From the NCBI GenBank assembly GCA_937873205.1, contig CALMVO010000154.1, positions 1-45,990 of the forward strand: a stretch of DNA of 45,990 nt, read 5' to 3'. The translations under genes and the position numbers were made by a program. Source of the DNA: an uncultured Acetobacteraceae bacterium (lineage in GTDB: Bacteria; Pseudomonadota; Alphaproteobacteria; Acetobacterales; Acetobacteraceae). Shown here piece by piece: positions 28,669 to 38,641 of this stretch; positions within the stretch are counted from its first letter, which is position 1, and each line of letters opens with the position of its first letter. Below the pieces are notes generated by a model. That model saw nothing but the letters and a program-made list of their open reading frames with translations. It searched no databases and was not told the origin of the DNA.

Positions 28669-31343
28669 GCCGGCACCAGCTCCATCTCGTAGCACTCGAC
28701 CACGTCGCCCTCCTTGAGGTCGTTGTAGCCGGCGAACGACAGGCCGCACTCGTAGCCGCGCGCCACCTCGCGCACGTCGTCCTTGAAGCGCTTGAGCTGG
28801 CTGAGCTCGCCCTGGTGGACGACCACGTTCTCGCGCAGCAGGCGGACGCCGCAGCCGCGCTTGACCAGGCCCTCGGTGATGTAGCAGCCGGCGACCATGC
28901 CGGTCTTGGTGATGTTGAACACCTTGCGGATCTCGGCGTAGCCCAGGAACTTCTCGCGGTGCTTGGGCGCGATCTTGCCGCGCACGAGCTGCTCGATGTC
29001 GTCCGAGACCTGGTAGATGATCGAGTAGTAGCGGATGTCGACGCCGTCGCGGGTCGCCAGCTCGCGCGCCTGGCTGGTGGCCCGCACGTTGAAGGCGACG
29101 ATGATGGCGTCCGAAGCCCGGGCCAGCTGGATGTCGCTCTCGGTGATCTGTCCGACGCCCGCGATCAGCACCCGGACCTTGACCTCCTCGTGCTCGAGCT
29201 TGAGCACCGTGGCCTGGATCGCCTCGGCTGAGCCCTGCACGTCGGCCTTGATCAGGCAGGCGACCTCCTTCTGGGCGCCGGCCTGGATGCGGGCCAGCAT
29301 CTGGTCCAGCGTGCCGCGTGCCGCGGTGAGGCCGGCGGCCTGCTTCTCGCGGACCTTGCGCTGACGGAACTCGGAGATCTCGCGGGCGCGGACCTCGTTC
29401 TCCACCACGACGAACGGCTCGCCGGCACCCGGCACCGAGGACAGGCCCAGCACCTCGACCGGGGAGGACGGGCCGGCGGTCTTGATCGGCCGGTTCTTGT
29501 CGTCGAGCATGGCGCGGACGCGACCGTATTCAGCGCCAGCGACGATCATGTCGCCCTGGTTCAGCGTGCCCTTCTGCACCAGCACGGTCGCCACCGGACC
29601 GCGGCCGCGGTCGAGGCGGCTCTCGATCACGGTGCCCTCGGCGGCGCGCCCCGGATTGGCGCGCAGGTCGAGGATCTCGGCCTGCAGCTGGATCGCCTCG
29701 TCGAGCTTGTCGAGGCCGGTGCGCTTGGTCGCCGACACCTCGACGTCCTGGGTCTCGCCGCCGAGCTCCTCGACCACGATGTCGTGCTGCAGCAGCTCCT
29801 GGCGTACCCGGTTCGGGTTGGCGCCCGGCTTGTCGCACTTGTTGATGGCGACGATGATCGGCGCGTTCGCGGCCTTGGCGTGCCGGATCGCCTCGACCGT
29901 CTGCGGCATCACGCCGTCGTCGGCGGCCACCACCAGCACCACCACGTCGGTCACGGAGGCGCCGCGGGCACGCATGGCGGTGAACGCCTCGTGGCCCGGC
30001 GTGTCGATGAAGGTGATGCGGGTGCCGGCGCCGGTCTCGACCTGGTAGGCGCCGATGTGCTGGGTGATGCCGCCCGCCTCGCCGGCGGCGACGTCGGTCG
30101 AGCGCATCGCGTCCAGCAGCGAAGTCTTGCCGTGATCGACATGGCCCATGATGGTCACCACGGGTGCCCGCGGCTTCAGGTCGAGATCCTCGTCGGTCTC
30201 GCCCTCAATGCCGATCTCGACATCGCTCTCGGAGACGCGGCGCACGCGGTGGCCGAACTCCTGGATCACCAGCTCGGCGGTGTCGGCGTCCAGCACCTGG
30301 GCGACGTTGGCCATCACGCCCATCTTCATGAGCGACTTGATGACTTCGCCGGTGCGGGTCGCCATGCGGTTGGCGAGCTCGGTGACGGTGATGGTCTCGG
30401 GCAGCACGACGTCGCGCACCACGCGGACCTGGTCCGAGCGCAGGCGCTCGAGCTCGGCCTGGCGGCGCTCGCGGTCGCGCTGGCGCCGCACCGAGGCCAG
30501 CGAGCGGGTCTTGTCGTCGTCACCCTCGATCGCGGCCTGCACGTCGACACGGCCGGTCATGCGGCGGTCGCCGACCTTCTTCGGCGCCACCAGCGGGGTC
30601 TTGCGAGCCGGCAGCGCCAGCCCGCCCGGACGGCGCACGGGGCCGCCGCGGCGGTCGTCGTCCTCTGGACGCGTGGTGCGCAGGCGCAGGGTCTCGGCCG
30701 GTGCCGCGGGCGCCGAACCGGGACGGGTGTTCACCACCGGCGCATGGCCAATGGCGCGGGACGCGATCGTGCGCAGCGGCTCCAAGGGAGAGGCCGCGAC
30801 GCCGCCGGCAGACCCGGCCGTGGCTGATGCCGGCTGCCCGCCGATCTCGGCATCCTCGGCGGCGCGGCGCGCATCCTCGGCCTCGGCGCGCGCCCGCGCC
30901 TGATCGGCCACGGCGCTGCGTTCGGCCTCCTCGGCGGCGCGACGGGCCTCGTCGGCCGACCGGCGCGCCTCCTCGGCGGCGGACAGCACCTGGATCTTTT
31001 CCTGCTCGCGGCGCTCGACGTCGCGGCGGGCAGCCTCGCGCTGCTGCTCCTCCAGAACACGCTGGCGGGTGGCCAGCTCGGAGGCGGTCAGCGCGCGGCC
31101 AGCGCCGGCGGGGCGCCCGGGCTGGCCGCCGCCAGGACGCGCCGGACTGCTGGCAGGGGCGGCGCCCGGCGTCGGGGTCGGGCCGCGCTTCTTGCGGCCC
31201 TCGACCTGGACCACCGTCGAACGGCCGTGGCTGCAGCTCTGCCTGACCGAGCCGGCATCGACGGTGCGGCCGACTTCCGCGCGCGCCGCCGGCCGGAGCG
31301 ACAGACGCCCCTTGCCCTGGTCCTGATCGTTACCTTCGCTCAT
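28665..31343 (-). CDS. infB: translation initiation factor IF-2
   Basis: The 892-residue GTPase places initiator fMet-tRNA on the 30S subunit. The N-terminal 300 residues are a charged Ala/Arg/Glu-rich region including a coiled coil ([20 protein letters not shown] and onward), as is typical of the long form. The G domain shows G1 [11 protein letters not shown]3 DTPGHEAF and G4 NKCDKP. IF2 domains II to IV follow, with the C-terminal fMet-tRNA-binding region ending [20 protein letters not shown]. The ATG overlaps the stop of the YlxR gene (ATGA), and its own stop overlaps rbfA. Confidence 0.98.
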   Translation of the reverse strand: MSEGNDQDQGKGRLSLRPAARAEVGRTVDAGSVRQSCSHGRSTVVQVEGRKKRGPTPTPGAAPASSPARPGGGQPGRPAGAGRALTASELATRQRVLEEQQREAARRDVERREQEKIQVLSAAEEARRSADEARRAAEEAERSAVADQARARAEAEDARRAAEDAEIGGQPASATAGSAGGVAASPLEPLRTIASRAIGHAPVVNTRPGSAPAAPAETLRLRTTRPEDDDRRGGPVRRPGGLALPARKTPLVAPKKVGDRRMTGRVDVQAAIEGDDDKTRSLASVRRQRDRERRQAELERLRSDQVRVVRDVVLPETITVTELANRMATRTGEVIKSLMKMGVMANVAQVLDADTAELVIQEFGHRVRRVSESDVEIGIEGETDEDLDLKPRAPVVTIMGHVDHGKTSLLDAMRSTDVAAGEAGGITQHIGAYQVETGAGTRITFIDTPGHEAFTAMRARGASVTDVVVLVVAADDGVMPQTVEAIRHAKAANAPIIVAINKCDKPGANPNRVRQELLQHDIVVEELGGETQDVEVSATKRTGLDKLDEAIQLQAEILDLRANPGRAAEGTVIESRLDRGRGPVATVLVQKGTLNQGDMIVAGAEYGRVRAMLDDKNRPIKTAGPSSPVEVLGLSSVPGAGEPFVVVENEVRAREISEFRQRKVREKQAAGLTAARGTLDQMLARIQAGAQKEVACLIKADVQGSAEAIQATVLKLEHEEVKVRVLIAGVGQITESDIQLARASDAIIVAFNVRATSQARELATRDGVDIRYYSIIYQVSDDIEQLVRGKIAPKHREKFLGYAEIRKVFNITKTGMVAGCYITEGLVKRGCGVRLLRENVVVHQGELSQLKRFKDDVREVARGYECGLSFAGYNDLKEGDVVECYEMELVPA

Positions 31344-32116
31344 GTATCCGCCTGTTCCAACCCATCCGCCGGGCCGCCGTCCCGACCTGTGTCGGGACGC
31401 GCCGCTGCCGGCCGGATCAGGGCCGCCAAGCCGGCGAGCCCCGCAAATCGTTCCTCTTCGGCCATCAGGCGATCGGCCAGGGCCCCTCGCGACAGCGCCG
31501 CATGCACCACATGGTCCCGACCGAACGCTGCCGCCAGCCTCGTCCCCGCCATCGTCGCCACGACGGGTAGACCGCGCGCGCCGGACAGCAGCCGCGACCG
31601 TTCATCCGGACTGCCGTCCGCCGCCTGCACGATCACCGCCGCCCGGCCGTCCGTGATCCATTCGCGGACCCGGGCAAACCCGCACACCGCCTGCCCGGCC
31701 CGCCTCGCGAGGCCGAGACAATCGGCCATACGGCGAAGCAGTCCGTCCTGCAGCAGCGCGGGAAGATCGGCGGGCAGGATGACCTGCCCGCGAGCCGCCC
31801 GCGCGAAGGCCCCGCGCGTCCGGGCGGTTTCTAGCACATCCCCATGCGCGCTCAACCAGATTCCCCGGCCGGGCAGGCGTGCGGCCAGGTCAGGGGTCAG
31901 CTGCCGGTCCGGCGCCACCACGAAGCGGATCATGCGCTCCTTGGGCAGGCGCGCGCGGGTGACGATGCAGCGCCGCAGCGGCCCGCGCTCGGGCTCGTCG
32001 ACGTCGTCGTCCAGAACGGGGTCGGCCGGCTCAGGCGTGGGAGACCTCCGCGTCTTCGGCCGCGCCGCCCTCGCCCTCGTCGGCGTCGCCCGCGCCGGAC
32101 TCGGATGCCTCGTCAT
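31340..32116 (-). CDS. YlxR (DUF448) domain fused to an L7Ae-like RNA-binding domain
   Basis: The N-terminal part carries the YlxR motif GPLRRCIVTRARLPKERMIR then FVVAPDR. The second half is L7Ae/YlxQ-like (DCLGLARRAGQAVCGFARVR, GLPVVATMAGTRLAAAFGRD). This two-domain form is usual in Alphaproteobacteria and is thought to bind RNA or nucleoid in the nusA-infB operon. The start is a problem: the nearest in-frame start before the motif is ATG 32116. That gives 258 residues and overlaps nusA by 86 bases with a low-complexity leader. The only ATG further in lies inside the motif. A non-standard start such as CTG 32014 is possible. Confidence 0.85.
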   Translation of the reverse strand: MTRHPSPARATPTRARAARPKTRRSPTPEPADPVLDDDVDEPERGPLRRCIVTRARLPKERMIRFVVAPDRQLTPDLAARLPGRGIWLSAHGDVLETARTRGAFARAARGQVILPADLPALLQDGLLRRMADCLGLARRAGQAVCGFARVREWITDGRAAVIVQAADGSPDERSRLLSGARGLPVVATMAGTRLAAAFGRDHVVHAALSRGALADRLMAEEERFAGLAGLAALIRPAAARPDTGRDGGPADGLEQADT

Positions 32117-33674
32117 CCTCCAGGACCGTCTCGGAGGCCGGTGCGGCGGTCCCGCCCGCGTCGTCGCCCACCGCTTCACCCTCGAACCAATGCGCGCGCG
32201 CCGCCATGATGATCTCGTTGGCGGCCTGCTCGTCCATGCCATCGGCGCCCAGGATCTCGACAAGCTCGTCGCCGGCGAGGTCGGCCAGCTCGTCCAGCGT
32301 CTTGATGCCCTTCTCGCCCAGCGAGACCAGCATCTGGTTGGAGAACACTTCCAGCGCGATCAGGTCCTCGGTGACGCCCAGCGCCTGATGCTTCTCGGCG
32401 AGCGCGTCCTCGCGGCGGTTGATGAAGCCCTCGGCGCGGCGGATCAGCTCCTCGGCCACCGTCTCGTCGAAGCCCTCGATCTCGCCCAGCTCCTCGACCG
32501 GCACGTAGGCCAGCTCCTCGACGGTGTTGAAGCCCTCGGTCACCAGCAGGCCGGCGATCACGTCGTCGACGTCGAGCGCCTCGACGAAGGTGCCGGTGCG
32601 GCGGCGGAACTCCTCCTGGCGGCGCTCGCTCTCCTCCGCCTCGGTCAGGATATCGATGTCCCAGCGAGTCAGCTGCGAGGCCAGCCGCACGTTCTGGCCG
32701 CGGCGGCCGATGGCAAGGGAGAGCTGCTCGTCCGGCACCACCACCTCGACGCGGCCGGCCTCCTCGTCCATCACCACCTTGGACACCTCGGCCGGCGCCA
32801 GCGCGTTCACCACGAAGGTGGCCGCCTGCGGGCTCCAGGGGATGATGTCGATCTTCTCGCCCTGCAGCTCCTGCACCACGGCCTGCACGCGCGAGCCGCG
32901 CATGCCGACGCAGGCGCCGACGGGGTCGATCGAGCTGTCGCGCGAGATCACCGCCATCTTGGCGCGGGAGCCCGGGTCACGGCTGACCGCCTTGATCTCG
33001 ATGATGCCGTCATAGATCTCCGGCACCTCCTGCGCGAACAGCTTGGCCAGGAACGCCGGATGGGTGCGGGAGAGGAAGATCTGGGGCCCGCGCGGCTCGT
33101 CGCGCACGTCGTAGATGTAGGCGCGCACGCGATCGGAGTTGCGGAAGCTCTCGCGCGGGATCAGCTCGTCGCGGCGCAGCAGCGCCTCGGCGTGGCCGAT
33201 CTCGACCATCAGGTTGCCGTACTCGGTGCGCTTCACGGTGCCGTTGACGATCTCGCCGACGCGGTCCTTGAACTCGTCGTACTGGCGCTTGCGCTCGTAC
33301 TCGCGCACGCGCTGCACGATCACCTGCTTAGCGGTCTGCGCGGCGATACGGCCGAAATCGATCGGCGGCAGCGGGTCGACCAGGTGCTCGCCGATGCCGA
33401 TCTCGGGCTTGAACTTGCGCGCGATGTGGACTGGGATCTGGGTCTCCTCGTTCTCGACCGTCTCCACCGCCTCGGTCCAGCGCGACAGCCGCACGTCGCC
33501 GGTGCGACGGTCGATGGTGGCGCGGATGTCCTTCTCGTGCCCGTACTTGGCGCGGCCGGCCTTCTGGATGGCCTGCTCCATCGCCTCCAGCACCTCCTCG
33601 CGGTCGATCGATTTCTCGCGCGCGACGGCATCGGCGACCAGCAGCAGCTCGGGACGTGAGACGGCGGTGTCCAT
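32031..33674 (-). CDS. nusA: transcription termination/antitermination protein NusA
   Basis: The 547-residue protein binds RNA polymerase and nascent RNA, controlling pausing, termination and antitermination. It has an N-terminal polymerase-binding domain ([20 protein letters not shown]), an S1 domain ([20 protein letters not shown]) and two KH domains ([39 protein letters not shown]). Two C-terminal helix-hairpin-helix acidic repeats follow ([40 protein letters not shown]) and an acidic tail. ATG 33674 lies 38 bases after rimP with a GAGGG site. Confidence 0.97.
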   Translation of the reverse strand: MDTAVSRPELLLVADAVAREKSIDREEVLEAMEQAIQKAGRAKYGHEKDIRATIDRRTGDVRLSRWTEAVETVENEETQIPVHIARKFKPEIGIGEHLVDPLPPIDFGRIAAQTAKQVIVQRVREYERKRQYDEFKDRVGEIVNGTVKRTEYGNLMVEIGHAEALLRRDELIPRESFRNSDRVRAYIYDVRDEPRGPQIFLSRTHPAFLAKLFAQEVPEIYDGIIEIKAVSRDPGSRAKMAVISRDSSIDPVGACVGMRGSRVQAVVQELQGEKIDIIPWSPQAATFVVNALAPAEVSKVVMDEEAGRVEVVVPDEQLSLAIGRRGQNVRLASQLTRWDIDILTEAEESERRQEEFRRRTGTFVEALDVDDVIAGLLVTEGFNTVEELAYVPVEELGEIEGFDETVAEELIRRAEGFINRREDALAEKHQALGVTEDLIALEVFSNQMLVSLGEKGIKTLDELADLAGDELVEILGADGMDEQAANEIIMAARAHWFEGEAVGDDAGGTAAPASETVLEDDEASESGAGDADEGEGGAAEDAEVSHA

Positions 33675-33712
33675 GGCGTTGACCCTCTTATCCTCGTCGA
33701 CTGAATGAAGCG

Positions 33713-34408
33713 CTAATGCGTCCGTCGCGGCTTGGCGGCGGGGGCTTTGCCCAAGGCCTTGCCGGGCGCCTTGGCCGTCCGGCCACTGCCGACCTTGACG
33801 CCGCCGACGCGGGCGCCGGTCTGACGGCCGTCGGCCTGGCGAGGCGCGGGCGGTGCCGCCTCCGGCTCGACGTCCGCTTCCGGGTCCTCGGCCGGCACCA
33901 TCATCTGCGCCGACGCCTCGATCAGCGCGTCGGTCAGCACCAGGCGGGCCTTGCGGATCTCGGCCAGCGGCAGCGCCACCTCGGAGCCGTCCTCGACCCG
34001 CATGCGCCCGACCGCGTCCTCCGCCCCCAGCACGATGCCGGCGAACCGCTTGCGGCCGTCGACGGGGATGTTGAGCTCCGCCCGCGCCATGTGGCCGGAG
34101 AACCGGTTCCAGTCCTTCTCGCGGGTCAGCGGCCGGTCGATCCCGGCCGAGCTGACCTCCAGGGTCCACGCTCCCGGGATCGGGTCGTCCACGTCGAGCA
34201 CGGCGCCGACCGCATGGCTGATCGCCTCGCAGTCCGCGACGCCGATCAACCGCCCATCGGCGCGGTCCGCCATGATCTGCACGGTCGGGCTTTCGCGGCC
34301 CTGCACCGCCACCCGCACCAACTCGTAGCCCATGTCCAGCAGGGTCGGGGCGACCATGCCGGCGATGCGCGCCTCGAGCCCGGTGAGTTGGAGGAGATCG
34401 GTATCCAA
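33713..34408 (-). CDS. rimP: ribosome maturation factor RimP
   Basis: The 231-residue protein is needed for 30S assembly. The two-domain RimP core is at about 10-165 ([60 protein letters not shown]). A basic, low-complexity tail of about 55 residues is unusual in length. The best start is TTG 34408 ([15 protein letters not shown]), which has no Shine-Dalgarno because a terminator-like hairpin and T-run end only three bases before it. rimP-nusA-ylxR-infB-rbfA form the operon. Confidence 0.94.
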   Translation of the reverse strand: MDTDLLQLTGLEARIAGMVAPTLLDMGYELVRVAVQGRESPTVQIMADRADGRLIGVADCEAISHAVGAVLDVDDPIPGAWTLEVSSAGIDRPLTREKDWNRFSGHMARAELNIPVDGRKRFAGIVLGAEDAVGRMRVEDGSEVALPLAEIRKARLVLTDALIEASAQMMVPAEDPEADVEPEAAPPAPRQADGRQTGARVGGVKVGSGRTAKAPGKALGKAPAAKPRRTH

Positions 34409-34411
34409 AGC

Positions 34412-34437
34412 AAAAAAGGCGGCCCGCGAAGGCCACC
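34412..34437 (-). terminator. intrinsic-terminator-like hairpin directly before rimP (candidate attenuator)
   Basis: On the minus strand GGTGGCC (34437-34431), loop TTCGCG and GGCCGCC (34424-34418) form a 7-bp stem with one G-U pair, followed at once by TTTTTT (34417-34412). The rimP TTG begins three bases after the T-run, so this is in the leader of the rimP-nusA operon rather than after a gene. It may attenuate operon transcription. NusA, encoded next, is a pausing/termination factor, which makes feedback plausible. Confidence 0.6.
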
Positions 34438-34506
34438 CCCCAAAGACGGAAGATGTAGGAAGAGCCGCCTAGTTAGGCCCGCGTGCCCGATCTTGCAAGC
34501 GAGGAC

Positions 34507-35439
34507 TCAGTAACCTCGGCCCCGCTGGATCAGGTGCGCGATCGGCCGACCGGCGCGCAAGGCGCGCACCGCGCGGGCGGCCACGACCGCGGCGCTGGCC
34601 GGGTCGGTCGACGCCGCCACGTGCGGCGTCAGCGTGATCCGCGGGTGGCGCCAGAACGGATGCGCGGGCGGCGCCGGCTCGACCGCCAGCACGTCGAGCA
34701 CCGCATGGCCGAGCCGACCCGTTGCCAGCGCCGCCAGCAGGTCGTCCTCGACCAGGTGCCGGCCGCGCCCCAGGTTGACCAGGGCCGCCCCCGGCGGCAG
34801 CCGTTGGAACAGCGCCGCCGACAGCAGGCCGGCGGTGTCCGGCGTCAGCGGCAGCAGGTTCACCAGGACCCTGCAGCCCTCCAGCAGGGCGGCGAGCCCG
34901 TCGTCGCCGGCGGCGCAGCGGACGCCGTCCAGCGCGCGCGGCGACCGGCTCCAGCCCCAAACCTCGTACCCGAGGCCGGCCAGCGCCGCCGCGGACGCGG
35001 CCCCCATGGCGCCGAGCCCCAGCACGCCGACCTTGCAGTCCGAGGCCGGCGCCTGCGGCAGCGGCCGCCACAGCCCCGCCGCCTGCTGCGCGTGGTATTC
35101 GGGGAGCCTGCGGTGCAGCGACAGCACGTGCAGCAGCACGCTGTCGCGCATCGAGGCGGTCAGCGCCGGATCGACCAGCCGGGCCAGCGGCACCGCCTGG
35201 GGCAGGTCAGGGTCGCCGAGCAGTCCGTCGTTGCCGGCCCACAGGCTCTGGATCAGGCGGAGGCCCGGCAGCCCGGCCAGCGCGCCCGGCGGCGGTGCCG
35301 CGACCAGGGCCACCGTCACCGCGGCGCGGTCGAGGCCGGGGCCGGGCAGCAGCACCGGCTCCTCCGGAAGCGCCGCTGCCAGCGCCGCCCGCCACTTCGC
35401 CTCGCTCGCGGACCCGCCCATCAGCAGCAGCACGCTCAT
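34507..35439 (-). CDS. ghrA: glyoxylate/hydroxypyruvate reductase A-like D-2-hydroxyacid dehydrogenase
   Basis: The 310-residue cytoplasmic oxidoreductase has the NAD(P)-binding motif KVGVLGLGAMGAASAAALAG (about 136-155). The catalytic arginine is in LVNLGRGRHLVEDDLLAAL, the glutamate in LAVEPAPPAHPFW and the histidine in TLTPHVAAS. It begins MSVLLLMGG, at the start of the family's first domain. It most resembles the GhrA group that reduces glyoxylate and hydroxypyruvate; related enzymes use other 2-keto acids. It ends 98 bases before the rimP start on the same strand, upstream of the rimP leader hairpin. Confidence 0.85.
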   Translation of the reverse strand: MSVLLLMGGSASEAKWRAALAAALPEEPVLLPGPGLDRAAVTVALVAAPPPGALAGLPGLRLIQSLWAGNDGLLGDPDLPQAVPLARLVDPALTASMRDSVLLHVLSLHRRLPEYHAQQAAGLWRPLPQAPASDCKVGVLGLGAMGAASAAALAGLGYEVWGWSRSPRALDGVRCAAGDDGLAALLEGCRVLVNLLPLTPDTAGLLSAALFQRLPPGAALVNLGRGRHLVEDDLLAALATGRLGHAVLDVLAVEPAPPAHPFWRHPRITLTPHVAASTDPASAAVVAARAVRALRAGRPIAHLIQRGRGY

Positions 35440-35575
35440 TCCGCTCTCCCCTGCACGAAGCGGTGTGGTCCGGATCGAACCCGTGCCTCCGCGCCGCGAT
35501 CAGGCTATCCGATCGAAGCGCGGACCCGGCATGGCCGGGAGCCGGCGCGTTCCTGGCTCAGGAGGGACCCAGCCG

Positions 35576-35881
35576 ATGCCCGAGACGATCACCACGCCGC
35601 GCGTGCAGCTCGAGGTCAAGGTCGAGCGGCCCAAGCTGCACAAGGTCATGCTTGTCAACGACGACTTCACCCCGCGCGAGTTCGTGGTGATGGTGCTGAA
35701 GGCCGAGTTCCGGATGAACGAGGGCCAAGCCAGTCAAGTGATGATGACGGCGCATCAGCGCGGCGTCTGCGTCGTCGCCGTGTTCACCAAAGAGCTGGCC
35801 GAGTCCAAGGCCACCAACGCGACCGACATGGCGCGCAAGAAGGGCTACCCGCTGTTGTTCACGACGGAGCCGGAGGAGTAG
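35576..35881 (+). CDS. clpS: ATP-dependent Clp protease adaptor ClpS
   Basis: The 101-residue adaptor delivers N-degron substrates to ClpAP. It shows VMLVNDDFTPREFVVMVLKA (the N-degron pocket Asn-Asp and helix), the MMTAHQRGVCVVAVFTKELA helix-strand, and a short flexible N-terminal tail used to contact ClpA. GGAGGGA precedes the ATG. clpA, often the next gene, is not here. The convergent RNA ligase gene ends 29 bp downstream; the gap holds a short CTTCG-ATAC-CGAAG hairpin without a T-run. Confidence 0.95.
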   Translation: MPETITTPRVQLEVKVERPKLHKVMLVNDDFTPREFVVMVLKAEFRMNEGQASQVMMTAHQRGVCVVAVFTKELAESKATNATDMARKKGYPLLFTTEPEE

Positions 35882-35910
35882 CGGTCGTCGAGACTTCGAT
35901 ACCGAAGCGA

Positions 35911-37041
35911 TCACGACGCCGCATCATCGAGCACGCGTCCCATGGCGTAGGAGGGGACATACCCTTCGAGGGCGTTGCCCGTCGGACGGATCGACCGCAT
36001 GAGCGATTCGCGGGACTTCCCGGAGATCGTTCCCGACTTGCGGAAGCCGAAGAGGTAGGGCCGTGCGTCCGCGGGCAGCGAGTTGAGGGACAGCCCCAGT
36101 TCCTTGTCCGACAGGTGCGCGATCGATGCGGCCACCTCCACCACTCTCTTCTCGATGGCGGCGATACGGGCCCTCAGCAACCCGACGATATCATCGAAAT
36201 CCGTCCAGAACTCCTCTGGTAGATCGCGGCGGATCACTCCCAAATCGTCTCCGGCCGCCATCGCCTCCCACATCGCAAGCGGCGTGCAGCGCGAGATCAG
36301 CGCATGGATGCGGCGATACTCCGCCCCCTTCAGCTTCAGGCGCAGGCCGTCGCGGAACCGGATGACCAGACCTTCGTCGTTCCGGGGCAGCGTGGCGGCA
36401 TGGCTCGCCATGTCGGCGATGCTGGCGAAATCGTGGCGCCGGGCGGCGCGCCATCCAAGGACCGTGCACGTCGCCACGACGTCGTCGTACGTCATTTCGC
36501 GTCCATCGCCGTCATAGGCCGCCAGCATCACCAGGGCGGGCTCGGCGTAGCGGACGACGATGCGGTTCTCGGGATAGATCGCCTCGAACAGGTAGGTCGT
36601 ACCGAGCACGAGCGCGGACAGATCCACGGCGTCGATCCGGGCCTGGGCCCAGACAGCCTGATCGGAATCGAACGCTCCCTTCGTGGCGGTGCGCCAGCGT
36701 CCGGCATGGTGGAAGACGATGACGAGGCTGCCATCCAACTTCTCGAACGCCTCGAACGGCAGGTCGGGCGGTTGCCCGCGCCGCTCGCCGACGTTGAAGA
36801 ATTTCGGGAACGGCGTGGCGACGACACGACCGGCTTCCTCGTCGACGATGAGGCCACGGGCCATGATCGTGAACTCGTCCCAGCCATCCTCGTAGACGCA
36901 GCGGGGCGTGTAGATGAACAACCGCAGGCTGCTCCCAGCATCCGCACGGCGATGCACGAAACCGAGTGCGCGGGCACGGTCCAGACCGGCCATCAGCTCG
37001 GCGAAGGGAAGTTGACGCGCCGGATGGATGGGATCGTTCAT
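35911..37041 (-). CDS. T4 Rnl1-type RNA ligase
   Basis: The 376-residue protein has all nucleotidyltransferase motifs of the Rnl1 family. Motif I is FEKLDGSL with lysine K101 (AMP acceptor), followed by a region before motif III and then LFEAIYPENRIVV (about 151-163). Motif IV is DEGLVIRF (222-229) and motif V LKLKG (235-239). Upstream, MARGLIVDEEAGRVVATPFP then KFFN is also typical. K101, E224 and K236/K238 lie within a few residues of K99, E227 and K240/K242 of phage T4 Rnl1. The C-terminal 130 residues are helical, as in T4 Rnl1's specificity domain. It would seal 5'-phosphate and 3'-OH RNA ends, as in tRNA repair. No kinase/phosphatase, anticodon nuclease or phage gene adjoins it. Repeat copy 4 lies upstream. 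Confidence 0.9.
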   Translation of the reverse strand: MNDPIHPARQLPFAELMAGLDRARALGFVHRRADAGSSLRLFIYTPRCVYEDGWDEFTIMARGLIVDEEAGRVVATPFPKFFNVGERRGQPPDLPFEAFEKLDGSLVIVFHHAGRWRTATKGAFDSDQAVWAQARIDAVDLSALVLGTTYLFEAIYPENRIVVRYAEPALVMLAAYDGDGREMTYDDVVATCTVLGWRAARRHDFASIADMASHAATLPRNDEGLVIRFRDGLRLKLKGAEYRRIHALISRCTPLAMWEAMAAGDDLGVIRRDLPEEFWTDFDDIVGLLRARIAAIEKRVVEVAASIAHLSDKELGLSLNSLPADARPYLFGFRKSGTISGKSRESLMRSIRPTGNALEGYVPSYAMGRVLDDAAS

Positions 37042-37063
37042 CCCATCGGGTATACTCCCAGAG

Positions 37064-37128
37064 TCTTAATGAACAGGGGTGAAGGGGACGACTGTCCCCT
37101 TCCGGGTCCAGGGCAGCGCCCTGGCCTT
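37064..37128. repeat. half-copy of the two-hairpin repeat, copy 4
   Basis: A single unit, in tail-B'-A' order on the plus strand: tail tcttaatgaac, hairpin B' (gaagggga-cgac-tgtccccttc) and hairpin A' (ccagggcagcgccctgg) ending cctt. It directly follows the ABC binding protein-permease gene, whose TAA stop uses the terminal TT of the unit, and precedes the RNA ligase gene. Confidence 0.8.
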
Positions 37129-38641
37129 ATTTCGGGTGTCCGACCGCCAGCCGCCGCTCCGCCAGCCGGGCCAGGCGCACGAAGGGAAGACCCAGCAGCA
37201 AATACGCCGCCCCCACCAGAAGCCCGGTGCCGAGATAGTCGTAATAGGTGGTCGACAGCCGCTCGTACGCCTGCGTCAGCTCGGTCAGCGTGATCACGCT
37301 GACGAGGGAAGAGTCCTTCAGCAGCGAGATGAAGTCGTTGGTCATCACCGGCACCACGAAGCGGAACGCCTGCGGCACCACAACATGCCGCACCGCCTGC
37401 GCCCGGGTCATGTTCAGCGCCAGCGCCGCCTCCATCTGGCCATGCGGCACCGACTGCAGCCCGGCGCGGTAGTTCTCGGCCTCGTAGGCGGCGTAGTTCA
37501 GCCCGAGCGCCGCAACGCCGGCCAGGAACGGGTCCAGCCGGATGCCCAGCGACGGCAAGCCATAGAAGATCAGCAGGATCTGGATCAGCAGCGGCGTGCC
37601 GCGCACGATCTCGATGTAGGCGGTCGCCGCCACGCGCAGCGGCCAGCGCCCGTAGCGCCGCGCCAGCGCCAGGAGGAGCCCGACCGCCACCGCCACCACC
37701 ATGGCGCACGCCGAGACCGCCAGCGTCATCAGCGCCGCCTGCCCGATCAGCGGCAGGAAGCCCGCGTAGCGCGCCAGCGCCTGGCGCCAGCCCGCCGTCG
37801 GGCGCGTCGCTTTCAGCCAGTGCCGCCAGTCCACCGGCGCCACACGCTCGGGAGAGGCGTCGTTGGTGAACGCGGCCATCTCCGGTGTCCATAGGGCCCA
37901 GCGCTGCAGGATGCGGCGCAATTCGCCGTCCCGCCGCATCGCCTCGAGCCCGGCATCGATCCGGGTTTGCAGCGCCTCGCGGCCCTGCCGGATCGCGATG
38001 CCATAGGACAGCACGCCGATCGGGACGCCCGCCAGCTTCAGGCGCGGATCGGGCACGGCGTAGTATTGCGCGATCGGCGCGTCCAGCATCACCGCGTCCA
38101 GGCGGCTGTCGGCCAGATCGGAATAGGCGTTGGTCTCGTCGTCGTAGGACCGCAACGCGATGCCGCCGGCCTGCTCCAGCAGACGCTGGCTCAGCGTGTC
38201 CTTCAGCGTGCCGACCACGTGCCCGCGCAAGGCAGCGATGCCGTCCAGCCCCACCGCGTCGCGGCGCACCGCGATCCGCTCGGCGGTGCGGTAGTACGGC
38301 GTCGAGAAGTCGAGCGCCGCCCGATGCTCCGGCGTGATCTCGATGCCGTCGATCACCACGTCGTACAGCCCGCGCTGCAACCCGGGGATCAGCCCGTCCC
38401 AATCGTTCTGCACGAACACCGGGGTCTGGCCGAGATGCGCGGCCAGCGCGGTGATCAGGTCGGTCTCGTAGCCTGTCAGACGCGACTGGTCGGCAGGGTC
38501 ATGGAAGACGTAGGGAGCGCCGCTGGAGGCGTCGGAGGCCCAGCGCAGGGGCTCGGCAGACGCCATGCTCATGAAAAGCAGAAGCAAGGCCAGGGCGCTG
38601 CCCTGGACCCGCCAGAGGGCAGTCGCCCTCTGGACACCCAT
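37127..38641 (-). CDS. polar amino acid ABC transporter: substrate-binding protein fused to permease
   Basis: The 504-residue protein joins two usually separate subunits. Residues about 25-275 are a periplasmic binding protein 3-family domain (GAPYVFHDPADQSRLTGYET; DFSTPYYRTAERIAVRR; DAVMLDAPIAQYYAVP). Residues about 290-490 are a HisM/GlnP-type permease with several membrane segments and the EAA loop (EAALALNMTRAQAVRHVVVP). The signal peptide ([20 protein letters not shown] then LLFMSMASA) is almost wholly encoded by repeat copy 5. ATG 38641 follows the TAG of the ATPase gene without a gap. An ATG 23 codons later would destroy the signal peptide. With the ATPase it should import a polar amino acid; the ligand is unknown. 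Confidence 0.88.
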   Translation of the reverse strand: MGVQRATALWRVQGSALALLLLFMSMASAEPLRWASDASSGAPYVFHDPADQSRLTGYETDLITALAAHLGQTPVFVQNDWDGLIPGLQRGLYDVVIDGIEITPEHRAALDFSTPYYRTAERIAVRRDAVGLDGIAALRGHVVGTLKDTLSQRLLEQAGGIALRSYDDETNAYSDLADSRLDAVMLDAPIAQYYAVPDPRLKLAGVPIGVLSYGIAIRQGREALQTRIDAGLEAMRRDGELRRILQRWALWTPEMAAFTNDASPERVAPVDWRHWLKATRPTAGWRQALARYAGFLPLIGQAALMTLAVSACAMVVAVAVGLLLALARRYGRWPLRVAATAYIEIVRGTPLLIQILLIFYGLPSLGIRLDPFLAGVAALGLNYAAYEAENYRAGLQSVPHGQMEAALALNMTRAQAVRHVVVPQAFRFVVPVMTNDFISLLKDSSLVSVITLTELTQAYERLSTTYYDYLGTGLLVGAAYLLLGLPFVRLARLAERRLAVGHPK

